Below, in pieces: positions 1 through 10,539 of a DNA stretch of 64,000 nucleotides. Positions within the stretch are counted from its first letter, which is position 1, and each line of letters starts with the position of its first letter. The notes under the pieces are model-generated. The model was not told the DNA's origin, ran no database searches, and was given only the letters and a program-made list of their open reading frames with translations. A program made the translations under genes and the position numbers. The DNA is taken from the NCBI GenBank assembly GCA_021234155.1, contig JAJEKV010000046.1, positions 1,196,280 through 1,260,279 on the forward strand. The letters are read 5' to 3'. The DNA comes from Isoetes taiwanensis (lineage: Eukaryota > Streptophyta > Lycopodiopsida > Isoetales > Isoetaceae).

Positions 1-194
1 GAAACAATATATAATTGGACAATGGAATAGAATGGAGACTAAGGGTTTTTTCGCTTACCAAAAATGTGCTCTCCAACAAAACAAAATCACATAGACCAAA
101 TCTCACGTGAGACCAAATCTCATAAATTTATGTGACTCGCCACAAAAGTCTACAAGAATCCAAATGCTTGTCCATGGATGCAACCTATATGATT

Positions 195-603
195 TTAAAA
201 GAAAAAAACTTTTAAAATGGTTTGCAAATCAATTCTGCTCCTTAGTAGTGCTAAATATAATTCCTTCTCGGTAGTGCGGCTCTGAGACGAGTCCCACTTT
301 GGCAAGGGCAACATAGCATACAACCATTTCTGTTTTACTGTTCTAGCTTGCTTGCACAAAAAGAAGCATCTTAATATTCTGACCACCTGACCATGCAGAC
401 ACAACAATTAGGAACCTAAAATACAAAAGAGTTACCTAACAAAAAAGGCCAAGACAAAGACACATAAAGCGTAAGCATTAAAAAAAAGATGTGATGTGAC
501 TTACAAGACGCCACAAAGAATCCTCCTGGAGATGTTGATGGATATCTCGTTGGCTGTCCAAAGGCATATATTGTGCCATGATAGCCCGTATTTCAGAATC
601 CAT
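195..603 (-). CDS. possible two-exon small gene, unrecognised
   Basis: On the minus strand an ATG at 603 opens a 99-nt exon (603-505) beginning MDSEIRAIMAQYMPL and ending at a good donor (CTT then GTAAGT at 504-499). If the acceptor is GGTCAG ending at 387, the next exon (386-195) stays in frame, reads RILRCFFLCKQARTVKQKW and then KWDSSQSRTTEKELYLALL, and ends at TAA. The spliced product is 96 residues, charged and mostly helical-looking, with no membrane segment or signal peptide. I do not recognise the family. Support is the start codon, the consensus donor and one phase-compatible acceptor. The acceptor has only a weak pyrimidine tract, and other AGs nearby give early stops, so this is a candidate only. 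The tail (KVFFF) runs into A/T-rich sequence and may not be native. Confidence 0.3.
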
Positions 604-1095
604 GTAAGACTACAACAAAGGAGCATGTAAGCTCAAACCCGAAGCCTGTACTTATAGACCATATAGCCTACAATTCCCACCAATGCCAATCCAAAGAAAT
701 AGCACTATCACATCCTTTGTCGGCCGACTCTACATACAAAGAGCAATTTTACCTTCGATTGAAGTATGATAAGTGAGAACACAAAACAAGGATGATTTTT
801 ATTCATACATAGATTAAATATTATGAAAACCTCCTTACTAATGCAAGTATCATGCTCTCTAATATAAATGAGATCTCCATTGCATCGGCAATCAAAGCCA
901 CCCAATTATTTTTTTGCAGAGCATTCTTTGCACTTGCAAGCAAGACGCTCTTTGCACTCATCGATATCTACAAATCCACAAAGTTGTCACATTTCCTCCC
1001 CGCCATAAAGGTTCAAAAGATAGCCAATATCCTTTATGGTGTCTTATGGGAATTAAGGGTGCATTCTAAGTTAAGGCTTAAGCACTAAGGTCTAT

Positions 1096-1417
1096 CTAGG
1101 CGTAACTAACAATATGGTAAACATAAGTTGTATTTTGAGTGACTAATGTTTTGTTGTCAATGTAAAGAACGTGAGACTTCAAATCTATATCATGGAAAAG
1201 TCGCCGCATACCAAATGGTGTAGATGACCATTCTTGTCGACCTTGTAGAATATATTTGATGGTAATAATCAAAGTCAAGTTGCCTCGATACATTTATCGA
1301 AAGGAGAGGCAAACCTTCTAGACTTGCAAATAGGATTAAGTTCTCCAAGGGTGATGCCTCCAAAATCAGAATTATGAAGCCATTAGCACACACGCCTAAC
1401 ATGTCTACATAGGGCAA
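1096..1417 (-). pseudogene. possible Ty1/copia RNase H scrap
   Basis: Two overlapping minus frames together resemble the end of a copia polyprotein. One frame gives EWSSTPFGMRRLFHDIDL followed by SHVLYIDNKTLV, which fits the copia pattern of a leucine-rich helix (usually WLRRLL.DLG) followed by a strand with CDNQSA. The upstream frame gives a GFI.L stretch that would sit at the GG.ISW region. A frameshift is needed to join them and the key motifs are only loosely kept. No LTRs or other copia domains are seen nearby. This is a weak family assignment from pattern memory; chance similarity is quite possible. Confidence 0.22.
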
Positions 1418-1419
1418 CT

Positions 1420-2650
1420 ATCTCTAGAGAAGTAGTACAATATTCATCTGCACAACAGCCCATTATGATGTTCCCTTTGCAGGAATGATCAAAACTAAAC
1501 TTACAACCCGTTAAGGAATTAGATTCATGATAAACAAACCTAGTTGAACAAGTATTAAAAGCAACATAAGTACAAATGTTTCATTCTGGATTTGGGGTAA
1601 AGATGGTTAAAGTGGGAGAATAAAGCAACAGGAAGGAGAACAAGAAGAGTTAAAGCGCTTTAGAGCTGCAATATATGTTAAGGGTTGTGATATGGTCTTG
1701 GCACACAACAGAGGTGTAAAAAGAAATAAAGACATAAGAGAAGAGCAAAAAGTTCAGAATATAGAGGAACCATAAGCATTGTGATAAAAAATATCATCTA
1801 AAGCAGATTATGTAGTAGTGTTTATGCACTGTTCCTGCAACATAGTGTTAGCACATGCTGCTATAAGCAAACCTCGGTTTTATTCCTATATCAGATAGAC
1901 TAGCAAGTGAAGTTTCACATACCCTGGAGTGTGGTGGCATCCAGTACGAAAGATTTGCTTGTAGTGTCTGGTATATATGTAGCATTGTCTCTTGTTCAGT
2001 AGGGTAATCTATCCCCTTTGTAACATAATCGTGGTTAAAGAATAGTTGAAGTCGATTTGAAGTCCCATAATAGAAGAATGAGTATTAAAGCCTCTCACAA
2101 TCCGGGTAACTTGGAAATCTATCCTCTGTTATAATCAAGAAATGCGTTTTGGTATGAACCTTAATTGTGTCATACTCCTTAATACCGCACTAGGAAAGAA
2201 TCATATGTTTATGAAGGCGATTAAAACCTTTAAGAGTCACATCCGAGAGTCTAAGACCTCGCTCAACCTTTACAAATCCCAAATATGACATCCCGCTTAG
2301 AAATGTCAGAAATAGTAGAACCCTAAAGAAACCCCAAATTCTATTTAGCAAAATTAAGGATTTACCAAATATTATTCATTTACGTAATCAACTACCATAG
2401 CAATCTTGAATGTGTTACTCTCAAAATAGAGGAGAGTAATATTTTGCAACAAATTTCAACAATGAAGTGCTCCTACATGCCCCCGAAAAGTGATACCCTT
2501 TCTAGGGAGGATACTTTTGTTTTCTCTATGGAAACATATGCAAATATGAACATGAACTTAACAAAATCATATTACATTTGAAAGATGAAAGAAGCACCTT
2601 GCTTTAGCTCTAGTATAGGTGCTTCATATTTTTGCAATTGCTCCTATTCT
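1420..2650. other. AT-rich stretch without recognised genes
   Basis: No open frame above background and no convincing splice-linked exons are visible on either strand. Frequent stops occur in all frames. Just before 2653 the plus strand begins to look like a degenerate lead-in to the kinase fragment (loosely I-A-P-I-L where the family has a hydrophobic strand before NTDRHAGN), so the fragment may start slightly upstream. Confidence 0.5.
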
Positions 2651-2652
2651 AC

Positions 2653-3237
2653 AACACAGACAGGCATGCTGGTAACATACTTGTAAAGAATGTAAAGAAG
2701 TGTAAAGATGAAGCAAGGCAGATGGACGCCCAGGCACAACCGCAGTCGGTGATATCAGAGAGTTGATCCCAATTGATCATGGGTTATGTTTGCCAGAGGA
2801 GCTTGAAGATCCATACTTTGAATGGCTTCATTGGCCTCAGGCGTCGATGTCATTTACTGAGGACGAACATGCATACATATCTAATTCAGATCCTTCATGC
2901 AGAAATGCTCAGGAAAGAGCTTTCCATGATTAGGGAAGCATGCTTACGAATGCTTATTCTTTCAACAGTATTTTTACAAAGAGCTGCAGCTGCAGGGCTT
3001 TGCCTTTCTGATATAGGCTCAATGATGAGTCATCAACTATATGGCATGGATGAGGAGAAGAGTGAATTGGAGACAGTCTGCATGTTAGATAAGTTAAAAG
3101 TGGACGAGGACCTCTTGCAATATGATGAGGATTGCCCGATATGGCGTAAAGCTCGAGGAACATATTGTAGACCGATACAATTTGACATGGATCACGAGGA
3201 GCCATACATTATGCCCGATAGCCAAAGACCATGTTAG
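2653..3237 (+). pseudogene. phosphatidylinositol 4-kinase gamma-like fragment, frameshifted
   Basis: Three consecutive reading frames rebuild the C-terminal half of a plant type II PI 4-kinase gamma catalytic domain. Frame one from 2653 gives NTDRHAGNILVKN, the catalytic loop (D..HAGN). Frame two from about 2748 gives GDIRELIPIDHGLCLPEEL then DPYFEWLHWPQA, the metal-binding IDHG motif and the W.HWPQA signature. Frame one resumes near 2900 with AEMLRKELSMIREACLRML, then FLQRAAAAGLCLSDIGSMM and MDEEKSELETVC, the family's helical tail. The family phosphorylates phosphatidylinositol at the 4-OH, and some members act as protein kinases. Two opposite frameshifts restore the original frame, and the N-lobe and ubiquitin-like domains are absent upstream. 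The frame continues to TAG at 3235. It is a dead, 5'-truncated copy; retrocopy versus decayed gene cannot be told, since plant members often lack introns. Confidence 0.8.
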
Positions 3238-3239
3238 AT

Positions 3240-3680
3240 CTCCTATGCAAAGATCTTTCTCGCCATTATGCAGCTCCTCAGTATCATCGCGGCAAAGGAA
3301 AAAATACCTGTGATATTGCAATACATCTTCAAGAAAGCGGCTCCAAGGGAAGCGTCCAAGTTATTGCCAAGATCCCAACATCTGCTGAAACACAAGTTCA
3401 TAACAACTATCATTAAAGCAAAGGCCAAGAACCTAAACTTAGGCAAAATTTCAAAAACGAGGGCAAACGTGGGTGCTTCTTCGTCAATAGCAATGTACAA
3501 ATGCCGTAAGCAGATCTTTTAGACATTCCTCCAAATCTCCTCAAGGCCTCTGGATTGATTATGGAGCTACAAAGCAGTACCATCGCCACAACACCTAAGT
3601 AGCTTGTTTCCATAGTCCGCCGAGCAACAAAAGAAATGACCGCCAATTTATCACCAATAATGGGTTTTTAGCAAGTATTG
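3240..3680. other. no recognised gene; overlapping short open frames
   Basis: Several short open frames overlap on both strands (longest about 84 codons, plus strand, 3268-3522, lysine-rich). None matches a family I know and none is linked by convincing splice sites. It may be the 3' flank of the kinase fragment. Confidence 0.4.
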
Positions 3681-3689
3681 GCATATTCC

Positions 3690-4340
3690 GTATGTACTAG
3701 CATATACGTGGAATATGCCATAAACCCACATACACAAGGGTTTGCCCCTTTAGGGGCAACCCAAAACTCCTCCGAAAAGGTTTTCAATGGAAAAACCTTT
3801 GCAAGAATGATGATACTAGACAAACCGGAGATAATGACTCACCGAGGGCTCGGTAATTGCGGGCGCTTATCTAGAACCTCAAGTATGTATAATGCCAAGT
3901 CATGCACGATGGTGCTCGAGAAGTTGTGGAAGCGTGGAATGGAATGCTAAGGTCAAAAAATGATTCCTGACTATCTCAAAAGCGGGGCAACCTTCGTAAG
4001 AGTATGGCTTTCATCTTCAATAACCTATAACCGGCAACAGCACATAGTCTCGCTTCCAGCGCAATTGCGGCCGCTCCCATCTACCTTGCCTCAATCCAGT
4101 GCTGTGGGACCCCGTGCGAAATGATGCAATAGCTACAAGCTTGTTCCCGGACAATGAAGCAAGCAAATAAGCTTGGGGCCCCGGTGCCAAGGTGGGATTT
4201 ATGTTTGCATGATAATGACCGCCACTTGGGCCAAAGTAACTGCGTCCCATATCTTTTGAGAAAAACGACCATTGAGATATTGTTGCAAAAGCTCAAGATC
4301 AGAACTGGCAAGCATCAGGCAGTGCTCTGGTTGCACAGCC
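3690..4340 (-). mobile_element. decayed 3' part of a family A LINE
   Basis: Read on the minus strand, 4035-3990 gives VIEDESHTLTKV. The same short signature recurs in the other family A copies (AIEDESYTL near 55,790 on plus, AIEDESHTF on minus near 29,880). Downstream on the minus strand, 3,770-3,800 has the partly palindromic sequence resembling CGAAGGGTTTTCGAGGGAAAAA that lies near the 3' end of copies at 29,595, 53,957, 56,040 and 56,290. Upstream on the minus strand, leucine-rich fragments fit the C-terminal part of the LINE ORF2. Multiple stops and frameshifts make it non-coding. The conserved terminal GGTCTCCGTGGACG block and a microsatellite tail are not evident here, so the exact 3' end is lost. 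Confidence 0.5.
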
Positions 4341-4689
4341 CAACGGGCAAACCATGTAGTGCAATGAAACCTACAACAAATTGTACCTTGAGGGAAACCT
4401 ACAACAAATTGTATTTATGCCCGGCAACGCGGACACCCGTTACTAGTAACTAATAGTACTAGTTAGTCACAGTCCCATCTTTTCAATATAAGATTATACT
4501 GAGCATGTATTAGTGCTACATAGGTTGGAAGTAATTTAGCACTTGATATACACATGTTATTACTAGTATCTAGCACGAACTAACCTAACTAGTAAAACAA
4601 CAAAATTATCACTAAATGGCACGACTTAGCATGCATTTAATAAGAACCACAACAAAAAATGAAAATAGTACCTGGCTCACATCAAGATA

Positions 4690-5126
4690 ATGTGTTGGAT
4701 GCTTGGGATGCTTTCCTCTTCCAGATCTAACATCTTTGGCATTTGGAAATACTCTGGTTTGATAAGTCCAATAAGAAACAACAAATCTATTACTTCTTCG
4801 CTAAGGCAATCCTTTCTTTTCTTCTATCCTTCAAGTACCCATTTACATTTTCCTTGCTCAACTGAAATTCTGTGCTTCCTAGCTATCGACACATTTCTAG
4901 GATGTATACCTAGAGCCTTAGTATAGCATCTTTTCTTGCCATGCTGAATCTGCCCAATTGACATAGAGAGTGTTGCCCTTTTTGCTGTAAGCTTGTCATT
5001 GTTGCATGACGATTTCACAAGTTGCATAGAATCCTTTAGACTGGATACTATTTCAGTGTGAACTTGCCTCTCTCTATCTGTCTGTAACCTTCCTAAATAT
5101 GTATTAACTTTTACAACATCCCACAC
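4690..5126 (-). pseudogene. coding-like stretch, unrecognised, one internal stop
   Basis: The minus strand carries a 100-codon open frame (5126-4824) that looks like real protein: VNTYLGRLQTDRERQVH, then NDKLTAKRATLSMSIGQIQ, then ARKHRISVEQGKCKW. After a stop the sequence still reads sensibly but in a shifted frame: VVSYWTYQTRVFPNAKDV, then GKHPKHPTHYLDV (about 4800-4680). The composition (basic, helix-forming, then a WT..TRVFPN segment and a His-rich HPKHPTHYLD segment) suggests the N-terminal part of a transposase or another DNA-binding protein, but this is only an impression. I do not recognise the family. Frameshift and stop argue for a pseudogene. A check for similar sequence elsewhere in the genome would show whether it is repetitive. 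Confidence 0.35.
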
Positions 5127-5912
5127 TTTTTGCTAGGAAATTAGTTCTCTTGTCATTAATACATATCTCAAATTTGCCTCCACTTTAACAACCTTCGTAC
5201 TAATTTGGGAGACATAGGGGACAAAAAATACATGTCACACTAGTGTGCTTGGACCCGTATGTCTATCGGCCTTATGATGGATAATGCTCATTGTCATGGT
5301 TCTCTATCTCAGGGGCATATGCTTACACAGTCTTATAGTTTATTTATTTTTTATTTTTATGAGAGTAAGAGCTGGTTTTGTTATTAATATAAAAATTCAA
5401 GTACAAAGCAGAATCCATGCTTTTAAAATCCAAAATGGAGTGGAATGATGAGTAAAATTTGAAGCACCATAGGTCTTTAACATTCGAAGCAGCATCCCAC
5501 CAATATCAGAGCGAAATGATATCTGTTAGCAAGCTGTCACCTTAGATCTCAAATCCTGTTCACAGTATAAACAATCAAAGTAGTGAAACAAGATAAAAAT
5601 TTAGATAAGAGCACACTAATATAGACAATCCGGAATGAAAAGAGGACGAAAAAGTTAGATCAACCAACGAAGGTTCCATGGTGAAATCAAAGGACTATGA
5701 CTCTGCAAAGAAGATAGAGTTGAAGTAGGCATTGAAGGGATCTGTTGTTCCAAAGGTATAGGACTTGGCTGACCAACTGTTATTGTAGAATGTATCAACA
5801 TCCCCCAAGAGTAAAAGCAGTGATCCATAGACATCTGCAAGTTGCTTGTAGTCATAGTACATCGATCTATATCTTGATAGCTGCCTTTCAGTTAAACTAA
5901 AGTGATTGCTGA

Positions 5913-6923
5913 TCAGAAACGACCATAAGCAATGGTTTGATCATGATAGATTAGCTTAGGAACTATCAGAGCAGTGGAGAAATATACATGAGAGCTCACT
6001 AAGACTGAGTTTGCAATTATAGTTCTACCAGCAACGGATAGAGTAGTCCTATAGTTATTAAGCTTCTTCTTGATTCTAGAAAAAATAGGATTCCATAGAC
6101 CTTTGATACTATGATTCAGAGATAGAGGCATACCCAAAAATTTAGTAGCTTGAAGAGGGGAAAGAACTTTAATACCAGCCAAACTTTGATGACTAGTATC
6201 TCCAACTATCAAGCTCTTGTCAATGTTAAGGTGGATACCAGAAGCAGCTGAGAATTGCATAAGAATTTTCAGAAAGAACTAAATATTTAATATATCAGCA
6301 TCAAGAAAGGAAAAAGGGTCATCAGCGTATTGAAGAATACTAAGAGATTCATTGGAATCAGGAAGATGAAGACCTTTAATAAGACCAAGATTCTGATAAT
6401 GAGAAAATAGCTTTAGTAACAACTCAGCTGCAACTAGAAAAAGATAAAGAGCAAGAAGGCAACCTTGCCTAACACCACAAGTAAGGGGGAAGAATCCAGA
6501 TGGAGAATCGTTAATAAGAACAACTGAGTTAGATCTAGAATTTAGACCATAAATGAGATTTCTTAGCTTGAGAAGGAAACAAAGCTTAGACATAGCAACA
6601 TCAAGAAAATCCCATCTCACTAAATCAAAAGCTCTTTTAAAATCTAGTTTAAGAAGAACACAATTCTGCTTAGAGATTCTATTCCAATGGAGACCCTCCA
6701 TATCAGCCACATAATTATCTAGAATGTATCTCTTGGAAAGAAAAGCAAATTGATTTAGGCTGATATTCTTCTGGAGATAATTCTTATATTTAGATTCAAT
6801 GATTTTAGCACAGAGCTTATAAGTAATGTTTGTTAAAGAGATAGATCTCCAGTCTTGAAGATTGATAGGATGATCAATCTTGGGAATCAAGGAGATGAAA
6901 CCACTAGAAATAGAAGGATGCAA
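5913..6923 (-). pseudogene. family C LINE reverse transcriptase
   Basis: Minus strand, 6923-6279: FISLIPKIDHPINLQDWRSI (fingers, SLIPK motif), LCAKIIESKYK, KLDFKRAFDLVRWDFLDVA (motif A with the catalytic Asp of LDF.KAFD), SGFFPLTCGVRQGCLLALY (motif B, GVRQGCPLSP in active copies), and LQYADDPFSFLDAD (motif C, the YADD catalytic pair kept; the next residues are usually TLLF). After a frameshift near 6260 it continues as SAASGIHLNIDKSLIV (motif D/E region), LGMPLSLN and SVAGRTIIANSVL (the thumb, LSLAGR..L..SVL). Upstream, 7522-7160 (minus) gives KYTNDMDSGSTKFFFRVAK, the usual linker (GD.NTKFFH), with a break before RT. The C-terminal zinc-binding/RNase H part is not seen. Confidence 0.85.
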
Positions 6924-7941
6924 ATGCTCGGCACTCCAGAAGGCATATACAAGAGAAGTAAGATCATTTTTAAGAATACCCCAGAATTTAACATAGAATT
7001 CAGCATGAAGGCCATCTGGATTAGGGGACTCCTCTTGCTGAAACTATTAAGAATGTTAAGGATTTCATCTTGTGAAGGCATAGAGATCATTGAGCAATCC
7101 ATAGAATCAGAGGTAGAAGGAAGAATAGTATCAATGAGAGACTTAGAAGCATTAGCGTTCTAGAGATCATTGGAAGGAATAGGCTTACCCTGAAAGAGAT
7201 CCTTAAATTTAGCATGAAAAGTGTTAGCAATATCCCTTTGAGTGGTATGGGTGCAGCCAGTCTCATCCACAACCTCAGTAATGGAGTTCCTCAACAATCT
7301 ACTTTTTGCAACCCTAAAGAAGAACTTTGTACTACCAGAATCCATATCATTTGTATACTTGATTTTGCATCTAATAGCAGCACTTTTTGCCTCCATTTCT
7401 TCAATATTTCTGATTCTCCTCTCTAAAATATCTTCTCCCAACTGCAAATTTGAGTTACAGGGATCATTTTGAAGCAGAGACCTAATTTCCTTTATATACA
7501 TCAGAAGTTGATCCTTTTCCATACGACATTATTCATGCTTAGACTTAGACCAATTCTTGATCCAATCCTTAATTTTTTTTATCTTAGAGTAGAATTTTTT
7601 CATAGATAAGGAACTATTGTCCAATCTGTTGCTTTCTTCCAGATCCTTATAGAAATTCCTGAATTGGGAACAAAACTATTGTCAAGAAGAGAAACATTCA
7701 ATTTATAAGGAATGTTTCCAATTCTCTGTATTTGAGTGATCTGAGAGGTACTGATGATCAGATATAGAGGTACCTTCATCACTAGTAACAAAACTATTTC
7801 CCACATAGCAGAAGAGGGATTGGAGACATAAAATCTATCAAGAGTACAATAAACTCTTGCCTTATCCTTCTTCTTATTAGACCAACTGAAGGGTGAAGTA
7901 GAAGAGGGAATATAAATAAGTCTATTATTAGAGATAAGATC

Positions 7942-8266
7942 TCAATTCAATTTTTCAATTCTTGTCATATTAATCTTATTTCCCAATTTGAGATCCCAAG
8001 AAGAAGTATTATTGAAATCTCCAGCCACAATCCAGTTATCAATACTTTGGGAGATAAGCCAATTGTTTATTTCAATCCAAATAGACTCTCTATCTTTAGG
8101 ATTGGTGGGAGCATAAATGTTGATAATCCCAAATGAAGAATTAGACACAGATAAAGTAATAGATTGCCACATCTTGGAAGGACTATTGTAAAAATTGTAA
8201 TGATTAATCTTTTTTTTCAAATTATTGCTCCTTAATTCCTCTCACATTCCAAGAGAAAACCTTCAT
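7942..8266 (-). pseudogene. family C LINE endonuclease fragment
   Basis: The minus strand starts with an ATG at 8266 and reads MKVFSWNVRGI, the canonical N-terminus of the LINE apurinic-like endonuclease (ILSWNVRGL, with the metal-binding Asn). A frameshift and stop follow at about 8235, then the frame resumes as SFGIINIYAPTNPKDRESIW (strand with IYAP) and IVAGDFNNT (catalytic GDFN motif). The domain then breaks off near 7942; the following SDH catalytic motif is not seen in frame. Function in an active element is nicking of target DNA for priming. Confidence 0.8.
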
Positions 8267-8371
8267 TGGAACAACAGAAGGAATGGGAAAGAGGGTTGAG
8301 AAACTATTTTTTGGCTCTTCTAGATTTCCTTTTACTATTTTTGCTTCTTGTATTTTGAGCAAGAGTTTTAT

Positions 8372-8950
8372 TCAAGCCAGAGAAAATAAGGCCTTTATTG
8401 ATATTGCTATCATTTTTCCTAGCACTTTTTTTAAATGATTTTGATCAGCCTTAGACTCAACATGAGAGCTTCCCATAAGATAATCCCCCTTGTCCCAATT
8501 TTCTTTATCACTTCTATATCCCTCACTATCACTTGAATTCAAGAATCCCCCAGGAGAAAATTTAAATATTATGTTATTTTTAGAATTAATCAAAGAGGAA
8601 ACGTTCACTTGCCTGATATCTTCTTTTTCTTGAAGCTCCTTTCTTTCAGATGTAGTCATTCACTTGGTTAAGCCAATTTCCAATGAAGATCCAACATCCT
8701 GCTGCCTTTGCAAAAGTTGACTGACACCTTCTTGCAGAGAGGCCATCTGATCTGCAAACTTGTATGAACTCTTGGGAGAACATATGGAACTTTGCACCAT
8801 AGGAGAGTCCAAGTCAATCGGAGAAGGCAGAGAGACAGAAGTCAGAAGGGGAGGAATATCTGACTGGGTTTTTTGGATGGGAAGGGCTATAGTAGGAACT
8901 ATAATGTGAGTTAGATCACAGGGTGTGCTCTTATCCAAACCAACATCCAT
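8372..8950 (-). pseudogene. family C LINE ORF1-like remnant
   Basis: Two short minus frames (8950-8660 and 8659-8372) sit directly upstream of the endonuclease in the position of LINE ORF1. The first has KFADQMASLQEGVSQLLQRQ, a probable coiled coil, preceded by a Pro/Ser-rich stretch. The second is charged (ERKELQEKEDIRQ). The RNA-binding CCHC knuckle expected in plant L1 ORF1 is not visible. Assignment rests mainly on position and the coiled coil; sequence identity to a known ORF1 is not claimed. Confidence 0.45.
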
Positions 8951-8959
8951 CTCACCATT

Positions 8960-9800
8960 AAGGTTAGATAATGCCTGGAGCCTTTGGAATTTGCTGAGGC
9001 TCTGTTGCTGGCAGATTGAAGTTTGAAAACTTCTGAATAGAAGATTCCTTCAAGGAAGCATAAACATAAACATCAGCACTAGCAATAACAACACAATCAG
9101 CTACTTCAAAGGGTAGTACCATCTATCCATCCATAGATCCATCATAGACATCAATCATCATCATCACATGAGCCCCTACCCCAGGCTCAAGACTTGTGGG
9201 GAAAGTAGACTGATGTTAGGGTCTCAGGATAGAGCAGACCGAATTATGGCAATGACTTGGGATGGCAATAGACAATGGCTAGGGTTGACCACTCCATCCA
9301 TCCCTCATGTGCATACCTTCCAGATAGGTTAAATCAGTCTTTATCATGATTGTAACTTGCCGGAGATGTAATCCCATGGTATCACCCAACGGGACTACTC
9401 AGGGTTGCATCTCCCCAGTCCGATGAGATAGGAGGGGTTGCATCTCCCCCTCCCGGAGTGCGGTGGCTCTATGGGCAGTGGCGACACACGTCCGTACTCG
9501 ACTGAACTCCCTAAAACAAGATCCAGGTCGACACCTGCAGCTCTTGAGAGTCAGGGCGACACCTTTGACCCAAAAAGTGTCGAACTCATACCCGGCCCAC
9601 ATGAAGTGACTGACTATAAGCCTAGCCCGCTATGGGTCTCCAGTAGCAGGGACCTCCCTCCACTTTGCCACTGACCCCATTATATGGTGCTCAGTCACTC
9701 CATAGCCTCCGTAGCCAGGTGGACTCTTTGTACAGGCCGCATATAATAGGAACTAAAGGGTCTAAAATAGAAGCATCATCTAAACAAGGCTACTAGGTCT
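8960..9800. other. GC-richer block without a gene
   Basis: This stretch is richer in GC than its surroundings. A 14-bp word (GGTTGCATCTCCCC) occurs twice within 50 bp near 9403-9450. Open frames on both strands (about 78 and 67 codons) overlap each other and match no family I know. It may be the untranslated part of a retroelement, but no LTR or primer site was found. Confidence 0.35.
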
Positions 9801-9925
9801 CTAATCCCCTTCCCAATACAAGAGGAGCAAACATGATCAACCATCATCATATATCCACATAACATGAATAAGCATAAAAATGGTTGGGGATTCCAAGGGG
9901 GAAAATGAAGATGGTGGGATAAACA

Positions 9926-9942
9926 TTTTTTTTTTTTTTTTA
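9926..9942. repeat. poly-T run
   Basis: A run of about 17 T beside an A-rich stretch could be the A-tail of a minus-strand retro-insertion, but no recognisable element body follows on either side. Confidence 0.3.
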
Positions 9943-10539
9943 AATTAAAGTAGAAATTTATAGTTAGCTCAAATATGATGCACATGAGGTTGCCAACATA
10001 ATGGCCAATATATGATATCCCAGAATATGCAATGATGGCAAGTGCCATGTATTGATATATCTCAAAAAATGGCCATGATATGGTAAAATGTAGATGACAA
10101 TTTGTCAGACATGGCATAAACCATAGGGTTGTGCCTGTTTGAAGGTTTCAGATGAATAAACTAGGTTGTTCTTGTAGGAATATGGCAAATAACAAATAGT
10201 CATTTGATTAAACAAAATTGATGAAGTTGACATTAACATGTGGAATATGGGAATTTCACTTTTGGACTCTAAAATTGGAGTTGACTTATGGTTGCATTAT
10301 GGCATTTATACTCACGTTTTGGAAAAAAGCATGTGCTCCTTATATGCAAGTTGCCATTTGCTTAAAAGGCTTTATTGCATGCACATGCATGGCATATTTT
10401 TAGCTCTTGAACAATCTTACGACTTGAAAAAAAGAGAGGGCTAAAGATGACGAAGGAAAAAAGGTAAATGTTAAATGTATTCTAACAAAAAAAGACAAAG
10501 TATGCATTCGAAAGTGAATTCTGTTAGGGTTTCCACATG

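Larger units (their letters stand above)
5340..8960 (-). mobile_element. L1-type LINE (family C), near full length, dead
   Basis: Read on the minus strand, the order is ORF1-like region, apurinic endonuclease, linker, reverse transcriptase and 3' tail, the normal order of a plant L1 element. The 3' end is near 5340-5400, where the minus strand reads ATTAATAACAAAACCAGCTC followed by an A-rich tail (ATAAAAATAAAAAATAAATAAA). Autonomous plant L1s are usually about 6 kb; this copy covers about 3.6 kb with ORF1 starting near 8950, so the 5' end is short or missing. Frameshifts and stops break every ORF. The LINE's RT nicks target DNA and primes cDNA from it (target-primed reverse transcription). 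Details of the three coding parts are given separately. Confidence 0.85.

Noticed and set aside
7087-7472. Hydrophobic plus- and minus-strand frames that look like membrane proteins
   Set aside because: They are out-of-frame readings of the family C LINE linker and RT.
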